Source: Ariolimax columbianus
Taxonomy: Eukaryota > Mollusca > Gastropoda > Stylommatophora > Arionidae
Assembly: GCA_036924085.1 (NCBI GenBank)
Contig: JAVGWX010000005.1
Location: forward strand, 82,489,666 to 82,553,665
DNA: 64,000 nucleotides
Direction: 5' to 3'
Shown here in pieces: positions 33,901 to 48,900 of this stretch. The translations under genes and the position numbers were made by a program. Within the stretch, counting starts at the first letter, position 1. Each line of letters starts with the position of its first letter. The notes beneath the pieces were generated by a model. It made no database searches, was not told the origin of the DNA, and saw nothing but the letters and a program-made list of their open reading frames with translations.

Positions 33901-36900
33901 ACCCAAAAGTTCATTTTTAGGTTTCAGCCAGGAGTGCCTCTATGGAAAGCATGTACATGTTTTTAATGGGTGCTGGCGTCAAATAAACTAGACCGTACGG
34001 CTCAAAACAGAGTACAACGCTCTCTGCTTCACAAAGTAAGACGAACGAAGCTAAAAATATACAAAACAACATGTTCCAGACAAAATTATTATTTTGTTCC
34101 TATGCGTGTTATAAGCTGTCATTGAGTAGGAGCCTCGCTTATATCATTTTCATACTTTGCTGATTTCATTCCTCTGGTTCTCGAAGGTTTTTAAAACTTC
34201 CGCGGCTGCCGTTCAGTCATTATTATTTTGGGTTGTCTTCTTGAGCTCTGTCCATGATACCTTCGTTGCTCTGATTCTCGAAGATTATTAAGACTTCCGC
34301 GGTTGCCTTTCATCCATTATTATTTTGTTTCGTCTTCCTGAGCTCTGTTAATGAAACTCCATCCGTCTAGATCATCTCTTATCCAGTTTTTCGCAACATG
34401 TTATTTTGTCTCTCACATATTACCTTCTATTTTGGTTCCAATCCAGCGCGTTTCTGGTTATATTGTTTGGTAATTTTCGGAGAAGGGAGTTGCTATAGCT
34501 GAAAGATAGGCGCTCGACTGTCAAGAAACGAACGAACGAAAGCACGAAACGTTGAGGGAAAGTTGAAAGCGTCCCCTGGATTTCATGAGACGTAGGACCG
34601 TGGTCTAGCGCCATTGACAACGGACAACAAATTCAGAGAATTAAAAGGTTGTGCACGTAAAAGAACGTCTGGCAGATGAACATGAAAACGATTAGGCTGT
34701 TAGATGCTATCCGTGCAAAAGTTCTAGAGGTATCAACATTTCCTACCCAATAGGGGCATTTATGAAGAACAAAAGAAGTTTCACTCCACTCCCCAACACC
34801 CGCCCCCCTTCCGCCCTATTTTTTCCCCAGTTCTTGCAAACATACAACAGACCAATCACAGGCTTGTTTGAATACCATACTTGATTGCAAATATATACAA
34901 AAAAGTACCTGTACCGCCCCATGGGTAGAAGACTTGCGACTAAATGAGAACTTTCTGATGGCTGGTCCTGACCAACTCACTCTAATCTGCGTTGGCTGTC
35001 GTATTCCTCGCCACAGACATGTGTCTGTTTGGTGCTTATGCGTTTATTTAGCACGACGTATTCGGCGAACACGTTTGTCTTTATGATTCTTTCAATTTGT
35101 ATTTAAAAGCACGTCTACGTTGTTTGCAGATGATGTTCTTGTTTGTTGCTAAACGTCTGTGACACATTGTTGTTTTTTGTTGTCGCTGATGACCTCAGTT
35201 AACTCTTGATGGCGTTGTTTTTGTTTTAACTAAACTTAACTTCTTTATACTGGCTTAGAAGTATCTGCAGAGTCTGTATACAAGTAGTTTCATTTAGCAA
35301 GTTGCATAGCAACTCATATCCCAAGACGAACTTGAGAAGGTGAACCGGTGTCCTCCTGGCTGTAGTGCAATGTGGGACTCCAAAGTAATAACGGCATTAT
35401 GGAGTTTATAGGATCGATCCCCACATCGTGGAACATCCTATTTCCAAGAACTCGACGGAGGACTTAAGTTAAAGTTTTTATCAGTATGTTTTACCGAACG
35501 CTGATTACTCTTCGCTTCCTCCGTGATTCTCTTATATATTTAAATTCAACAATAATATCAACAAACGGGTAGACGTAAGCTATTGTCTTCAGCGCCGAAT
35601 TTCCTGACCAATAGTGGTCTTCGTGAACGCCAAATGGAGGCTGACTTTCCATCACAAAGAAAACACAACAGGCCAACAATATCTTTGTCTGTACGCTCGA
35701 TGACAGACATATATAAAAAGCGCGTTCATACCACATGGAAAGAAAATGAGTGACTAAGAGAAGAGAAAAAGAAGAGACAAAACCAATTGATACGATACAT
35801 TAACAAATGTCATCTTTTTAAAGATTCTTGACATTTATTCTGTAAAACGACAAAAAGCAGTCAAGAGTGATTGATCTGTTAATTGATTTGGCCATGTATT
35901 ACTTCATAATGTTTTTAAATCACACAGGAGAACGAGAGACGGGATCAACTGCAGGATTATTTCATTCAGTACAACTTTCACGCTCACTGTCTTGTATGGA
36001 GATTCTTAAGACTTTTATCTAGCACCACAATTAGCACGTACTTTCCTTGTCTGCTGATTTCTTTGCCCGTGACTCATTTCCAAATGTTTTACTCTACACA
36101 GGAGAAGGAGAGACATGACCAACTGACAGCACTTCTCAACCAATACAGTTTACATGGTCTACCTTCTTGTGTGGAAAGGTTTGATGACAGCATACTAGAA
36201 CTAGAAACCTCATGGAAGGCGATTATCAGCGATCATGAGGTAAGGTTTGTCTTCTGATGAGTTAATCCTTCTTCTTCTTCTTCTTCTTCTTCTTCTTGTT
36301 CTTCTTCTTCTTCTTCTTTTTCTTCTTCTTTTTCTTCTTCTTCTTCTTTTTCTTCTTCTTTTTCTTTTTCTTCTTCTTCATTCTCAATTTCCCGATACCA
36401 AACCCTGAAAAGGACTTTGCAAGTAGCAGGATGTAGTCCAGAGAACGGAATGCGTTGTATCGTAGTTTACAGCTGGACTGCGGTATTTGGACCTTTCAGT
36501 CAGACACAACCTACTTCAGCAGGCATTTTTGAGTACCGGGTTAGCCTTCCTTCTTCGATCCCTTCTCCTTAGCCAGTCTGCTCTGATGCATTATGTTATC
36601 CAGGATCACCGCGTGAAGGTGTGCAAGGGTCTTGGCAGCTCTGGTTCGTTGGCCCTGACGCTGGCAAGCTATGGCTAGCTGACCGCTGCAACTCAAGCGC
36701 AGCTCTGCATCTTGATCCCCTGTGTTAATCCACTTTTCTATATCTGTTTTCATACAACAAACCTACCAGTTGACCTGGCTATTTCTTAGCCTCTATCATT
36801 TCGCCTATGCATACGGCTACACGTGTGCATGACTGCTGATCTTCTCTTTTTTGTCCTCCAGCTGGAGTATATGGTCCTCACTACAGTTGACCTCCTTAAG

Positions 36901-39900
36901 GAAGTCAGCACCACAGCTCCTATTGTGCTTTGAGAGTTTGGCCTCTGCAGCAATCGATCTAAAACGACAAGGTCGCATGTACACATGTACACATGGCTAC
37001 TTTTAGGGAGAGATACATTGTAAGGTAGTCCCACAATACGCACTGCTGTGAGTGATCAAGTGTTGGATGACTGTGTACTAGAACTCTGCTATTTATAAAT
37101 GTGGCAACAAGTTCCCTTTCTAGCTGCCGCCCTCCCGTAGCAGTAAACAAGGTACCAAGTCACATCTAGGACAACTGGAGTGTGTCGACATGAGATGAAA
37201 CTCGGTACCTTTGCCTTAAGAAGTGAGCGCTCTACCCCTCTACTACCCAGACGCTAACTAACAGGAAGCTTGTAACAGAAAGGTGTGTGTTATCTGCCAC
37301 TAGACGTTCCTGAGCCATGTGTTTGAAATTCTAGGCCTACTTAGTTTTAGTTACCTTTTACAACATGCATGGGGGCGCAATGGATATTCTGTCTGTCTAA
37401 GTAGAGGGCTGTGAATTCTTCACAGTTAAATTCAGGTGCCATCTTCATATAAAAGGTCAGCTGAAATAGATCTCCAATGTACTTCTCTTGCTTTGCTTGT
37501 ACAATCTGACGCTTTTTCTGCCCATATTTTGATGTTGTCGTCCTCCTTCTGACGCTGTTTACCTCTGGCCTGGGACGATGAGGCTAACGTCTGGTCAGGC
37601 AAAACATGCTGATCAAACAATGTTATCCAGGGTCAGGAGAAATATACTGGCCATGAACCTGACTTGACCTTCTCGTTGGTCGTCCTAGAAATGGCCGTTG
37701 ACGAAGACAACAGTCTGGCTAACAAAGTGAGGTTTAACGTGATCTCCGTAGTAGTGAACGACAGGCAGATGAAACCAAGCATAGCACAACCGCCTGGAGG
37801 ACCCCGGTTCACCTTGATCAGCACGCGCGGGATGTGAGGAAAGCTACAACAATCCGCCACTTAACGTCCTTTTTAGGGCGCACAAAAGAGTAAACCTACT
37901 TATTGTGGCCATTCAACAACAATAACAGCAACCACTGGCACGTTTGGCTTCTACTTTTTCTTCCGGTTTCCAAATTGTGTTTTTCATCTTGCTGGTGTGT
38001 CATTTGATGTGACCAAAATATCTTAACTGTCGTACTCCGATTTCATTTATCAATTCTCTTAGGAGGAAGGACAGAGAGAGAAGAATGTTGTGAGAGAGAG
38101 AACGGGAGATGGAAGGAGGCGAAAGAAGGGAGAATTGTGTTTTAGGAGAGAGCAAGAGAGACGGCTGCAGGACGATTGAGAGAAATGATGTTATAGAAGT
38201 GAAATCGAAGAGAAGAAGGAGTGGGCATGGGATAAGAGATTGCAGCAAGGAAGGGAAGCAAGAGAAAGAAGAGCAAGAGAAAGAAGAGCAAGAGAAAGAA
38301 GAGCAAGAGAAAGAAGAGCAAGAGAAAGAAGAGCAAGAGAAAGAAGAGCAAGAGAAAGAAGAGCAAGAGAGGGATAGTGGATTAAGAAAAATAAAGAAGA
38401 TGAGGTGACGACGAAAGGTTAGTATGTCATTGTTGATTATTTATTCTCATGACAGAACATGACGAAGAAGCAGCAAGAACACCAGGAGGCTGTTTGGGAA
38501 CTGCTTCAGACAGAAGTATCTTATATCAAGCAGATACGGGTTATCATCGACGTGAGTACATACGATCCAACTAATGGCATCTCAGAAATATTTACTTAAC
38601 TTAGGGAAGTGGACTTACAGGTAGTAATAGGATTGCCTGTCATGTTAAACGGCCAATCAGAAAGTAGTTTTAAGTAACTTTCGCTGAGTTCATCGAAAGG
38701 CCATGCACGATTAGTCGGCATGTACAAAGACTGACTGTCGACTTGTCAAGCCATCGAATAGTTAACATAGACAACAAATCAGACACTAGCAGACCCAAGC
38801 ACACTATTTGTCGAACTGCACAGTATGACAGAAACAAAAGCAGTTTAACAATTTAAAATTCTCCCTCTTCGCTCACCACTGCACTACCTCACATCTCCAT
38901 TGTACCTATTTCCCCACCCTCTAACTCGTTCATCTCTTCCCTCTCCCCTCTTTGCACATTTTTGATCCATCAAAATCATTCCACAATTTTCTCGGCCAGC
39001 ACCTCTTCCGTGTGCCATTTTTGATCCCCTTATAATGGCATTACGTGATTGGATCAGCCAATGAAATATCCCCCGCAAACGTTGGAAATACAAACTGACA
39101 CACATTTGAGAAATAATTAGATAGGTTGCAGTGGTCCTCGTTGCGGGGCATTTTAGTGGGACTACATGTAGAGTGATTTTTCTGTTTCCGGAAAAGATAG
39201 GCTGGAGCAGGTGAAAGGTAGAGGGGAGCAGGGGAAACCGGTGATAGTAAGGATTGATGCTCACATGGTGGCAGAAGTGGTTGAAAATAGTGTGACTATT
39301 TGCAAAAAGCAATCGTCTGTCAATCCCAGACCCCTTCTGTGGGGAAAAGAATAGTAATCGTCAGTGTTCACCGTGTCGACAACGGACCACTTCTGTAGAG
39401 GAGAGAATACTAATCTTCCGTGGAATAAAGAGAAGGAGTTTGGCACCGCTGCGAATGGTCGTAAAATGCGAATGAAGAGAGTTCCTTCAGGGACTAGCAA
39501 CCTCATAACGTAAAATAAACTGCTACAGAAAGCACCCCTGCAGGAGCATGACAAGTCCTCCCACATACTTCCCGAAGAAGGCCAAATATAATGGAGACCC
39601 TACGCTCAGGCAGGATCCAATCAAACACAAGATGATAATGCTAACGTTTTCTGTCGCGGACTGGAGGTTTTTTATTGGGTATTTTATAATAGCTTGAGAA
39701 AGTATACATAATGTAGTCTATAAGGGAGGTGTGGGGTAAGGCCATATCAGAAAGTAGCATAAGGAAATCAGCAATACATCTCTCACTAAACATTTTTACT
39801 ATTCATTATGTTTTTTCTGCTTTTTCATCTTGTCTCCATTTCGCTCCTTACAAAGTATAGGCACACCATTGTAGTTGGAGTCTTACAAAAGGTTATGACA

Positions 39901-42900
39901 AAGAACGTTTTGTGCTCTTGTGGATGAGGTCATTTATTTTACATGGTAGGCTGTTACTCCCATTAAATGTGACCATTATTGTTCCAGAAGGTTGCAAAGC
40001 AACCTGATCTTTGTTCTCATGTATACTGACGGATTAGTTACTGCTACTTCTGTTCAAAATAATTTACTTTAATTGTTCTTCCGTGATAGACCGTCTATAG
40101 CATAACGATAAGGCTCTAGGTTCTCAAGAAACAAAGCAGCAACCTATGGCACAACGAAATTCTCAAGCTGCAAGCAACTCCTGACATAACAAAACTCACT
40201 AATCGCAAGCGATCCATAACACAACGCAGCTCACAAGTTGCGAGAGATCCATAGCACAACAAAACTCACTAATTGCAAGCGATCCACAACACAACGCAGC
40301 TCACAAGTTACAAGCGAGCCTTGGTCCACAATTCTATAAATAATTAAATTTCGACATACCCAATAAACACATTAATTTATCCAGTCATAAAAATTGTAGG
40401 AAGTAAAATTGTAAAAAGAATAACTACCGCGCGGATAACCTTCAACTACCCGATAGTAGGTATACACACCTGACTGTAGGAATACCAGGATGTCAAGGAA
40501 ACACTCTTCTGGTTTCTATTACGAAGCGCCCTCTGGAGATGTCCTTGGGTAACTGGTTGGTTTTGTTTTGCTCGGGTCGCTGACTAACTTGGTTTGGCTT
40601 AGGTAACTGACTGACTCAGGTAACTGACTAGATTGGTTTGAATCAGGTAACTGGCTGACTCAAATAACTGAATAGATTGGATTGGCTTAGGTAATTAACT
40701 AGATTGGTTTGGCTTATGTAACTGGCTAACTCAAGTAACTGACTAGATTGGTTTGAATCAGGTAACTGGCTGACTCAGGTAACTGAATAGATTGGATTGG
40801 CTTAGGTAATTAACTAGATTGGTTTGGCTTAGGTAACTGGATAACTCAAGTAACTGACTAGATTGGTTTGGCTTAGGTAACTGACATCATTGGTTTGGCT
40901 CAGGTAACTGGCTGACTCAGGTAACTGAATAGATTGGTTTGGCTTAGGTAACTGGCTAACTCAAGTAACTGACTAGATTGGTTTGGCTTAGGTAACTGGC
41001 TAACTCAAGTAACTGACTAGATTGGTTTGGCTTAGGTAACTGACATCATTGGTTTGGCTCAGGTAACTGGCTGACTCAGGTAACTGAATAGATTGGATTG
41101 GCTTAGGTAATTAACTAGATTGGATTGGCTCAGGTAATTGACTAGATTGGTTTGGCTCAGGTAACTGGCTGGCTCAGGTAACTGACTAGATTGGTTTGGC
41201 TTAGGTAACTGGCTAACTCAAGTAACTGACTAGATTGGTTTGAATCAGGTAACTGACTGGCTCAGGGAACAAACTAGCTTGGTTAGACTCGAGAGACTAA
41301 TTGACTTGGTTTGGCCAAATGTACACTTCTCAGTGTACATGAGGCACTATGCTTCTTATTGATTTCTATTATGGACAACCTTCTTTAGCTCCATCTATGC
41401 GACAAGAAATTTATAAGACTTGAACAGATGTCAATCTTCAAACAGCGAAGAGACCACTATAAACTGAGACGTGACCTGTTAAACATATGTTAAATAAGAC
41501 ACACAGAAATGTTACATAGCATATCTTAACCACCATTTGTGTAAATTTTCCTTGACAGGTCTTTCACAATTGTCTCATCAACGTCCAGCAGGAGTCGTAC
41601 CTTAACGAGGTGAGTAATTGATCAAGTAGTATACATTTTATAACTTAATATACACACGTGGCGAAGTGGTTAAGCCGTCGCCTCGTGATCAAGTGGTGTT
41701 AGTTCGACTCCGGACTCCGCCGTCTTTTTCACGGGTGCTTGATGTGGAGTCACCTGCATCTCTTAGTCGCCCGCTAGTCGTCTTGTCCTTGACTTGCCAC
41801 TGGGGTCGGGCGGCACGAGACGAGAGAGCAAGGATAACAATTATCGCCGTTAATCCTTACTAAAAATAGCGGTAGCAAAATTATTTATGCCATCATCGTG
41901 TACGATGGACGGCAGCCTTTCCCTTTCCCTATACACACGCTGGCAACGAAAAAGGTACATTGCTACTGAGGTTCAGGTTTTTTACCATCTTCATAAAATG
42001 GTGTATGGAAATTAAAAACAGAAAAATATTCAGTTATTGACATAAAATGGAATTCATCTTAGAAAACATTGCTGAACCATTAATGAACAAGAAGTACAAT
42101 GAAGTTAATTACACTTCATACATTACGGCAATGTTGGTCAGAGAGCCGCCTTTAACCTTTTATAACACATTTTCCCCAACGACAGCATCTTATATGGAGA
42201 CTATATGTACCTATCTTGCATGTCCCTGTTCTCCTTGTGGATCAAGTACCAATTCATGAGCGGAAAGAAACTGTCACTGCTATTTGTGCATGTCATAATT
42301 CATAATTAAACAGAGTTGGGCATGGGCTAATATCATCATCATTTTTTTAAGTTGCAACAGAAACTACCACAAAAGTGCACTCAATGTTAGGAGATCACCT
42401 GTAGTGGTGCTTCTATGCTCCACCTAGAAGGAGAAATTACAATATTGCAAGAAGAAATTTAACCAAATCAGCCTTGAATTTTATAGGTCCAACCCGCTTT
42501 CAGCTGATATTTCATTGCAACATTTGCTTATAATTTCAGAATGATGTTCTCTGACAAACTTATAACCTGACATCATTATGTAAATACTAAACCATCAGCT
42601 TGGCAATATATACTGATAACCCGTTTATTTAAACCAACTCTATGCCACCATTGTCAAACGTGGTACCTTATTCAAGTCACATGAGATGAAAATTACATTG
42701 TTATAAATATCTAAAAGAAAAGTCATTGGTCTCACCAGAAACTTACATTGTTAGAAATGCCTAACAAAAGTCATTGGTCTCACCAGAAACTTACATTGTT
42801 AGAAATGCCTAACAAAAGTCATTGGTCTCACCAGAAACTTACATTGTTAGAAATGCCTAACAAAAGTCATTGGTCTCACCAGAAACTTACATTGTTAGAA

Positions 42901-45900
42901 ATGCCTAACAAAAGTCATTGGTCTCACCAGAAACTTACATTGTTAGAAATGCCTAACAAAAGTCATTGGTCTCTCAAGAAAATTGCATTCCGTGAAATGT
43001 ATAAGAAAAGTCATTGATCTCACCAGAAAATTACATTGTTAAAAATTTCTAAGAAAAGTCATTGGTCTTGACAAAAATATTTAAAAATTCAAACAAATTA
43101 TATTAGATATAATAACTACCTAATGTGCTCAATACATTTCAAGACAGAAGACAAGATAATTCGGTCATCTCATTTGAATACAATCTGATTACAATCCTAC
43201 CAAATACCACTGTGCGCTTACACCACAAGAAGATATGAACATAAGGATCGAGGAAGGTTTCGAGATGGATAAAAGACATTACAAGCATCACGCAACAACA
43301 CCGACATACAACGTCTGATGCAACATACTTCCTGCAACAAAGGCAGCATAAGATTATCGCTATACTTACCACCACAAGTGGTCGATAATCGAAGTAAGTA
43401 AATAAGTAAAAACAAAAATAGGGCAATGATTATGTAGGTAAGTACGCAAGTTAGTCAATAAGTACATAAGTTCACTCCTCTATTTCACTTCAGATTCATA
43501 CTGAACGTCTGTTCAGCAACATAGACGAAGTATTTGAATGCAACTGCATGTTTTGGGAGCGATACCTGCTTCCTATCCTCCAGCACAGCAGAGAGAGCAA
43601 GAAACCGTTGGACCCCTTGTTATCTAAAGAAGGATTTGTTGATCACGTAAGAATGATATAATTTGTTTTGTTTCTCTAATCATGTTTCACAGACACTGAC
43701 ATTTATTTTTTTCAATTTTTGCAGTTCCAAGCACTGAAATTTGATCATTCCAAATATAGCGGGGCAGTACATTGAAATGTGCTGTTGCTAATCAGGATGT
43801 ATCAAACGATGACATTTGTTGTTTCCAATCGGGATGTACCAAACACCGAAAATTGTTGTTCTGTGTCTCATAATCTTGCTGTACCATTCACTGAAAATCC
43901 CTCTCCTTAAACACTGAAAATAGCTGTTTCAAACCGCTTAATCCTGCTGTAACTGCCACTGAAAATCCCTCTTTTCCTAACACCAAAAATTGCTGCTTCG
44001 GACCGCATAATTTTGCTGTACCAAACACTGACAATTTAAATTCGAAGTCTTCAAAGATCAATGCATGAGACTGATAATTTGATAATTTCTTTGCTTCAAA
44101 CACTGAAAACTGCTGTTCCATCTTTCCAAATCTGACTGTACCAAACACTGAAAACTGCTGTTCCATCTTTCCAAATCTGACTGTACCAAACACTGAAAAC
44201 TGCTGTTCCATCTTTCCAAATCTGACTGTACCAAACACTGAAAACTGCTGTTCCATCTTTCCAAATCTGACTGTACCAAACACTGAAAACTGCTGTTCCA
44301 TCTTTCCAAATCTGACTGTACCAAACACTGAAAACTGCTGTTCCATCTTTCCAAATCTGACTGTACCAAACACTGAAAACTGCTGTTCCATCTTTTCAAA
44401 TCTGACTGTACCAAACACTGAAAACTGCTGTTCCATCTTTCCAAATCTGACTGTACCAAACACTGAAAACTGCTGTTCCATCTTTCCAAATCTGACTGTA
44501 CCAAACACTGAAAACTGCTGTTCCATCTTTTCAAATCTGACTGCCAATGGCTGAAAATTGATGTTCCTTCTTTCCAAATCTGACTGTACCAAACACTGAA
44601 AACTGCTGTTCCATCTTTCCAAATCTGACTGTACCAAACACTGAAAACTGCTGTTCCATCTTTCCAAATCTGACTGTACCAAACACTGAAAACTGCTGTT
44701 CCATCTTTCTAAATCTGACTGTACTAAACACGCAAAACTGCTGTTCCATCTTTCTAAATCTGACTGTACCAAACACTGAAAACTGCTGTTCCATCTTTCT
44801 AAATCTTACTGTGCCAATCTCTGAAAATTGATGTTCCTTGTCTCCAAATCTGACTACCAATCGCAACGGTACGGATATATATTATATTTGGTCGCAAATC
44901 TTATCTTATCGCTATGAGAGCCCGCTTCTCAACCATTTTGCCAGCATTATACTCTACTGGATTTAATCCTACAAAAGGTCGACTTTTATCTGGTACAACA
45001 TCTTCTATACACCTCTTGTGTTAGTGCAGATGATGGTAAGGACTTAGATCATGTTTAATCACAAACCAATCTTTTTTACTACAAGAGGCAAGTGCTGAGA
45101 ATTCTTCACCTTCTCTAGGCTCAACAGGAAAAGAGTCACTTCAAATATTCATCATTTTATAGTGTGAACATAATCGGAGCTGCGGCATAGCTGAAGGTCA
45201 ATAGTCGATAAAAAACATAAATTTGTGGTTCAAAAACAAAACGAATCTCACGTTATGACCACAAGGTCATCGTCATGCATAAAGAACAAATGAAAACACA
45301 CAATGCGATTTGAAACAGCAGCCGATTCAAAGTTAAGAACATAAATAATGTTGGCTCAGTTACCGCATCAATGGGGGAAGCGTGGCCCATTTAACAATCG
45401 CAACGTACCCGGTTCGAATCACGCTTGTGTCCAGTTTGGCAGACACGGGTTATTTTTCTAGATGCGATCACTCCTCCACGTACAGAAAGTAATGATAACC
45501 TACCGTCCTGCATACTTGCCTAGACACTTCAAACAGCCAAACAGGTTGGCGGTTATAAGAAGCGACGTTCTACAGGACATGCTTCTTAAATTAAACGGCA
45601 TCGTTAATGGCTACTACTTCAAGTCATATGTTATCTGTTGTCATGTCCGTTCTAATAGATTCTCTTGTTTTCCTTTAGTTATTTTGATGTGTTCTTTGTT
45701 CCCGACGAATCACTTGTGGCCGCAACGTGGGGTTAGTTTTGTTTATGTTCCCGTGCGATAACTGAGCCATACTTGTTCATGTCTCTATCGGTAATGTACA
45801 ACCTCTTTCACGGCTAAGTAAGCCACGAGAAGGAAACATCTCGCAAATTTACTACTAATAGCCAAATGTAAGTCCAAAAGGCAAATCAATGAATACACGG

Positions 45901-48900
45901 TATGGCACCTTCTAATGGCCGGCATGATGGAATTTACAGAACAGAATTATAGCTTCATTCTACCTAACAGCGGGCACTTATCTGCCTGATTGAAAACCAG
46001 AATTGACAGTGTATGGGGATGTAGGTAGAGGTGGTACCTCCCATGAGAAGAACGTGTCGTGCGTCCGCTGGACGTGGTTGGCCTAAATCTGGCTCCCAAT
46101 CTATCACCCAGGTCTCACCGGTGACTTCAAGTAGCTATAGTATCCGTAGCAGAACACGCTCGAGAAACTGATTCGATTGGCAGGCTAAACTAGACGAGAG
46201 TAGTCCGGAGCTCTCAACCATCGGTGAGCTAGGACGTGTCTACATATCACGTAAAGACAGGACTATACGGATGAAACTATTAGCTGCTTCAACATATAGG
46301 AAGCTACACGTCAGGGAACGCAAAGAGTGTGGCCGGACACAAGAACACCATTATCTATTGCATCATGTCATATCATCAGCCATCTTGACTTTGTCTTGCT
46401 GCTGAACTCATGGGAGAACCAGAGAAAGAGGTTGAAAATCAGCGCAACTCTTCCCACTAAAATCCATGTACAGTCACAGCCTCAGAACCACCAGGCTGCT
46501 GACACTAGCTTGTATCAAGGTCAGACGTTGACTTGTTCTGTAAAATAAAAACATAATCTCATAGTGTGCTGAGACTGTTAGGGCATGTCACCTTTATTGT
46601 CCAGTCTTATAAATCTCCACAGCGAATCCTTAAATTGGAACATCTCTATAATGCAAGTGTGTGTGTATATGTACTTTCACATTTCAGTTCCCGGTCTTGT
46701 TCCAAGTATATTTCAAGTACCTCAAAGAACACAAGTCATGCCTGGACTATACCAAAGCATGCATGGACAACAGTGATCTGTTCAAGATATTAATTCAGGT
46801 GAGGTCTGTGTATTCCTGTAGGTTCACTCCCACATAGTCTCTATTGTCCGGAACGCGTCATTTGTTGATTGTTTTGTAATGTATGACTTCATTATTTGGT
46901 TATGTATGACTTAATTATTTGGTTTTGTATGGCTATTAAAATGAACTGAGAGCTAACATGTCTTAACCAAAACTGTCTGCACTTAGCACCATCTGCATAG
47001 AAAACGATTAGCTGTGTAGCATATCATTTGAAGATAATATTTCTATTTTTTTTTGTGGCTGGAATGAAGAAAGAAAATCGTTTAATTTGTTGATCTATCT
47101 CATAGAATTTTTCTGATTTGCAAACAAGTCCAATATTACTTATATCAGTAAAAGTGGTCCTGATTACTGTTTTTGACATTTTATATATACAGTAATGTAT
47201 GTTAAAACTACTTTGGAAATTACAATTAAGTATTGTTTCCTAAAGATATTCGTTATTATATTCTATGCTAGAGATCAAAGCAACCAAATTATAAATATGT
47301 CATCAGTAAATGCTTTTTTTTTTATGTATTGTTTCCGTTTAAAGCGTTGCCGTTAAATCATTAAAATCATATTTACTTTCAAGTTTTGTGAGACCTTCTG
47401 CTACCATAGCATTTTTAAGAGCCTCCAATCTTTATTTAGCGTACTGGCTCCCTAAGTAAAAATCTTGTTTGCTTCACTCAATTTCGTAACTGGTATACCG
47501 TATTTCACACCTTATTAGCATATCCAGGTATGGCTGCTACCTTCAACTGCTCATTTCCCATCGTTGATTGTTTTTTGTTGTGATTTGTTAGTTGTTCTTT
47601 GTCCCTGACGAAGACCTTATGGTCATAACATACGTATCGTTTTTGTTTTTGTCCTGATCCATTACTTACAAATTTTCTTATCGACAAAATGTAGATATGG
47701 CACTAGTCCTGTGGGGTCTAATCTAGTTTGTATTTTATTGACATGCTTCTTGGTGAGAGTGTAGCCTTTTCATCTTCACTTTTTTCTGATTGATTCACCG
47801 TTTCACTTTAAATGAAGCATAAGAGCACCACTACAATTCACAGATTTACAGGAAGCTTGTTTTTTATTGTTTGTAGGGGCGGTTTTCCAATACAAGTCCA
47901 TGGAAATCACCGGAGTGGCATTTGTTGACCAAAGGGCCGCGTACAACACAGTAAATCAGAAAAGGCTAACGAACAAGATATACCTAGTAACAAGAGACGG
48001 GGCTCCTACCACAGTAGCTAAATGTCTGAGACAATATAGACATTCCTACGTAGGACTAGAACATACAAAAAAGCAGATGAGACACACAAAAAAGCAGATG
48101 AGACACCCAAAAAATGGTCTTCCTCGAGGTAGTGTACTGACACCATTGTTATTCAATATCTACACCAATGACCAACCGACAAATACAGGGACGAGGCGGT
48201 TCTAATATGCCGACGACACTGCAGTCTGTGCACAAGGAGCAACCTTCCGGGCAGTTGAACACAAGCTAGCCAACGTCCTTAAAGAACCAGAAAGGTACAC
48301 CATGAAAATCACCTTTGATCAAACCCAAACAAAAGGTAAACATATGTCTGCCATCTGAGATCCAGAGAGTGTGAAAGGAAAATAAAGATCATATGACAAG
48401 GACACTAGCTGGAACACTGCACGGTCCCCATATAATTGGATGCCAAACAAGATAACACACTGTCATTCAAATCACATTGTCAAGCAACCAAAAAGAAAGT
48501 ATGTGCGAGGAATAGCATCATCCGCAGAATTGCGGACAGAAGATGGGGAGCACGTGCATCTATCCTCTGGACATCTGCACGTGTCCTGGTTTTCCGCTGT
48601 GGAGACCGCGACACCAGTATTGGAAACGTCCACACACTCCAAGGATGGTCATGCTCCAAGCGTGTCGATACTGCCATCAATGAGACAACCCAGATAGTGA
48701 ATGTCTGTGTAAAACCGACACATATTTAACAAATATACCCCCAATTGGTATAGCACTGGGATCAGAAGAAACGTTGAACAAGGGATCGAGAGAGACAAAC
48801 ATACCAACAATCCAAGACAGATCAACAATCCAAGACAGATCAACAATCCGAGACAGATCAACAATCCGAGACAGACCAACAATCCAAGATACCTAATACA

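Noticed and set aside
38109..38408. Glu/Lys-rich coiled-coil exon (EQEKE repeats)
   Set aside because: A purine-rich 15-bp repeat with no splice sites at its borders. The real exon starts at 38456 after a proper acceptor.
41645..41730. Free-standing tRNA gene
   Set aside because: A and B boxes are present, but the same head and body recur at 15026, so it is a SINE. No clean cloverleaf was found.
43888..44866. Protein gene with 15-residue repeats
   Set aside because: Explained by a 45-bp minisatellite in an intron. Kept only as a low-interest finding.
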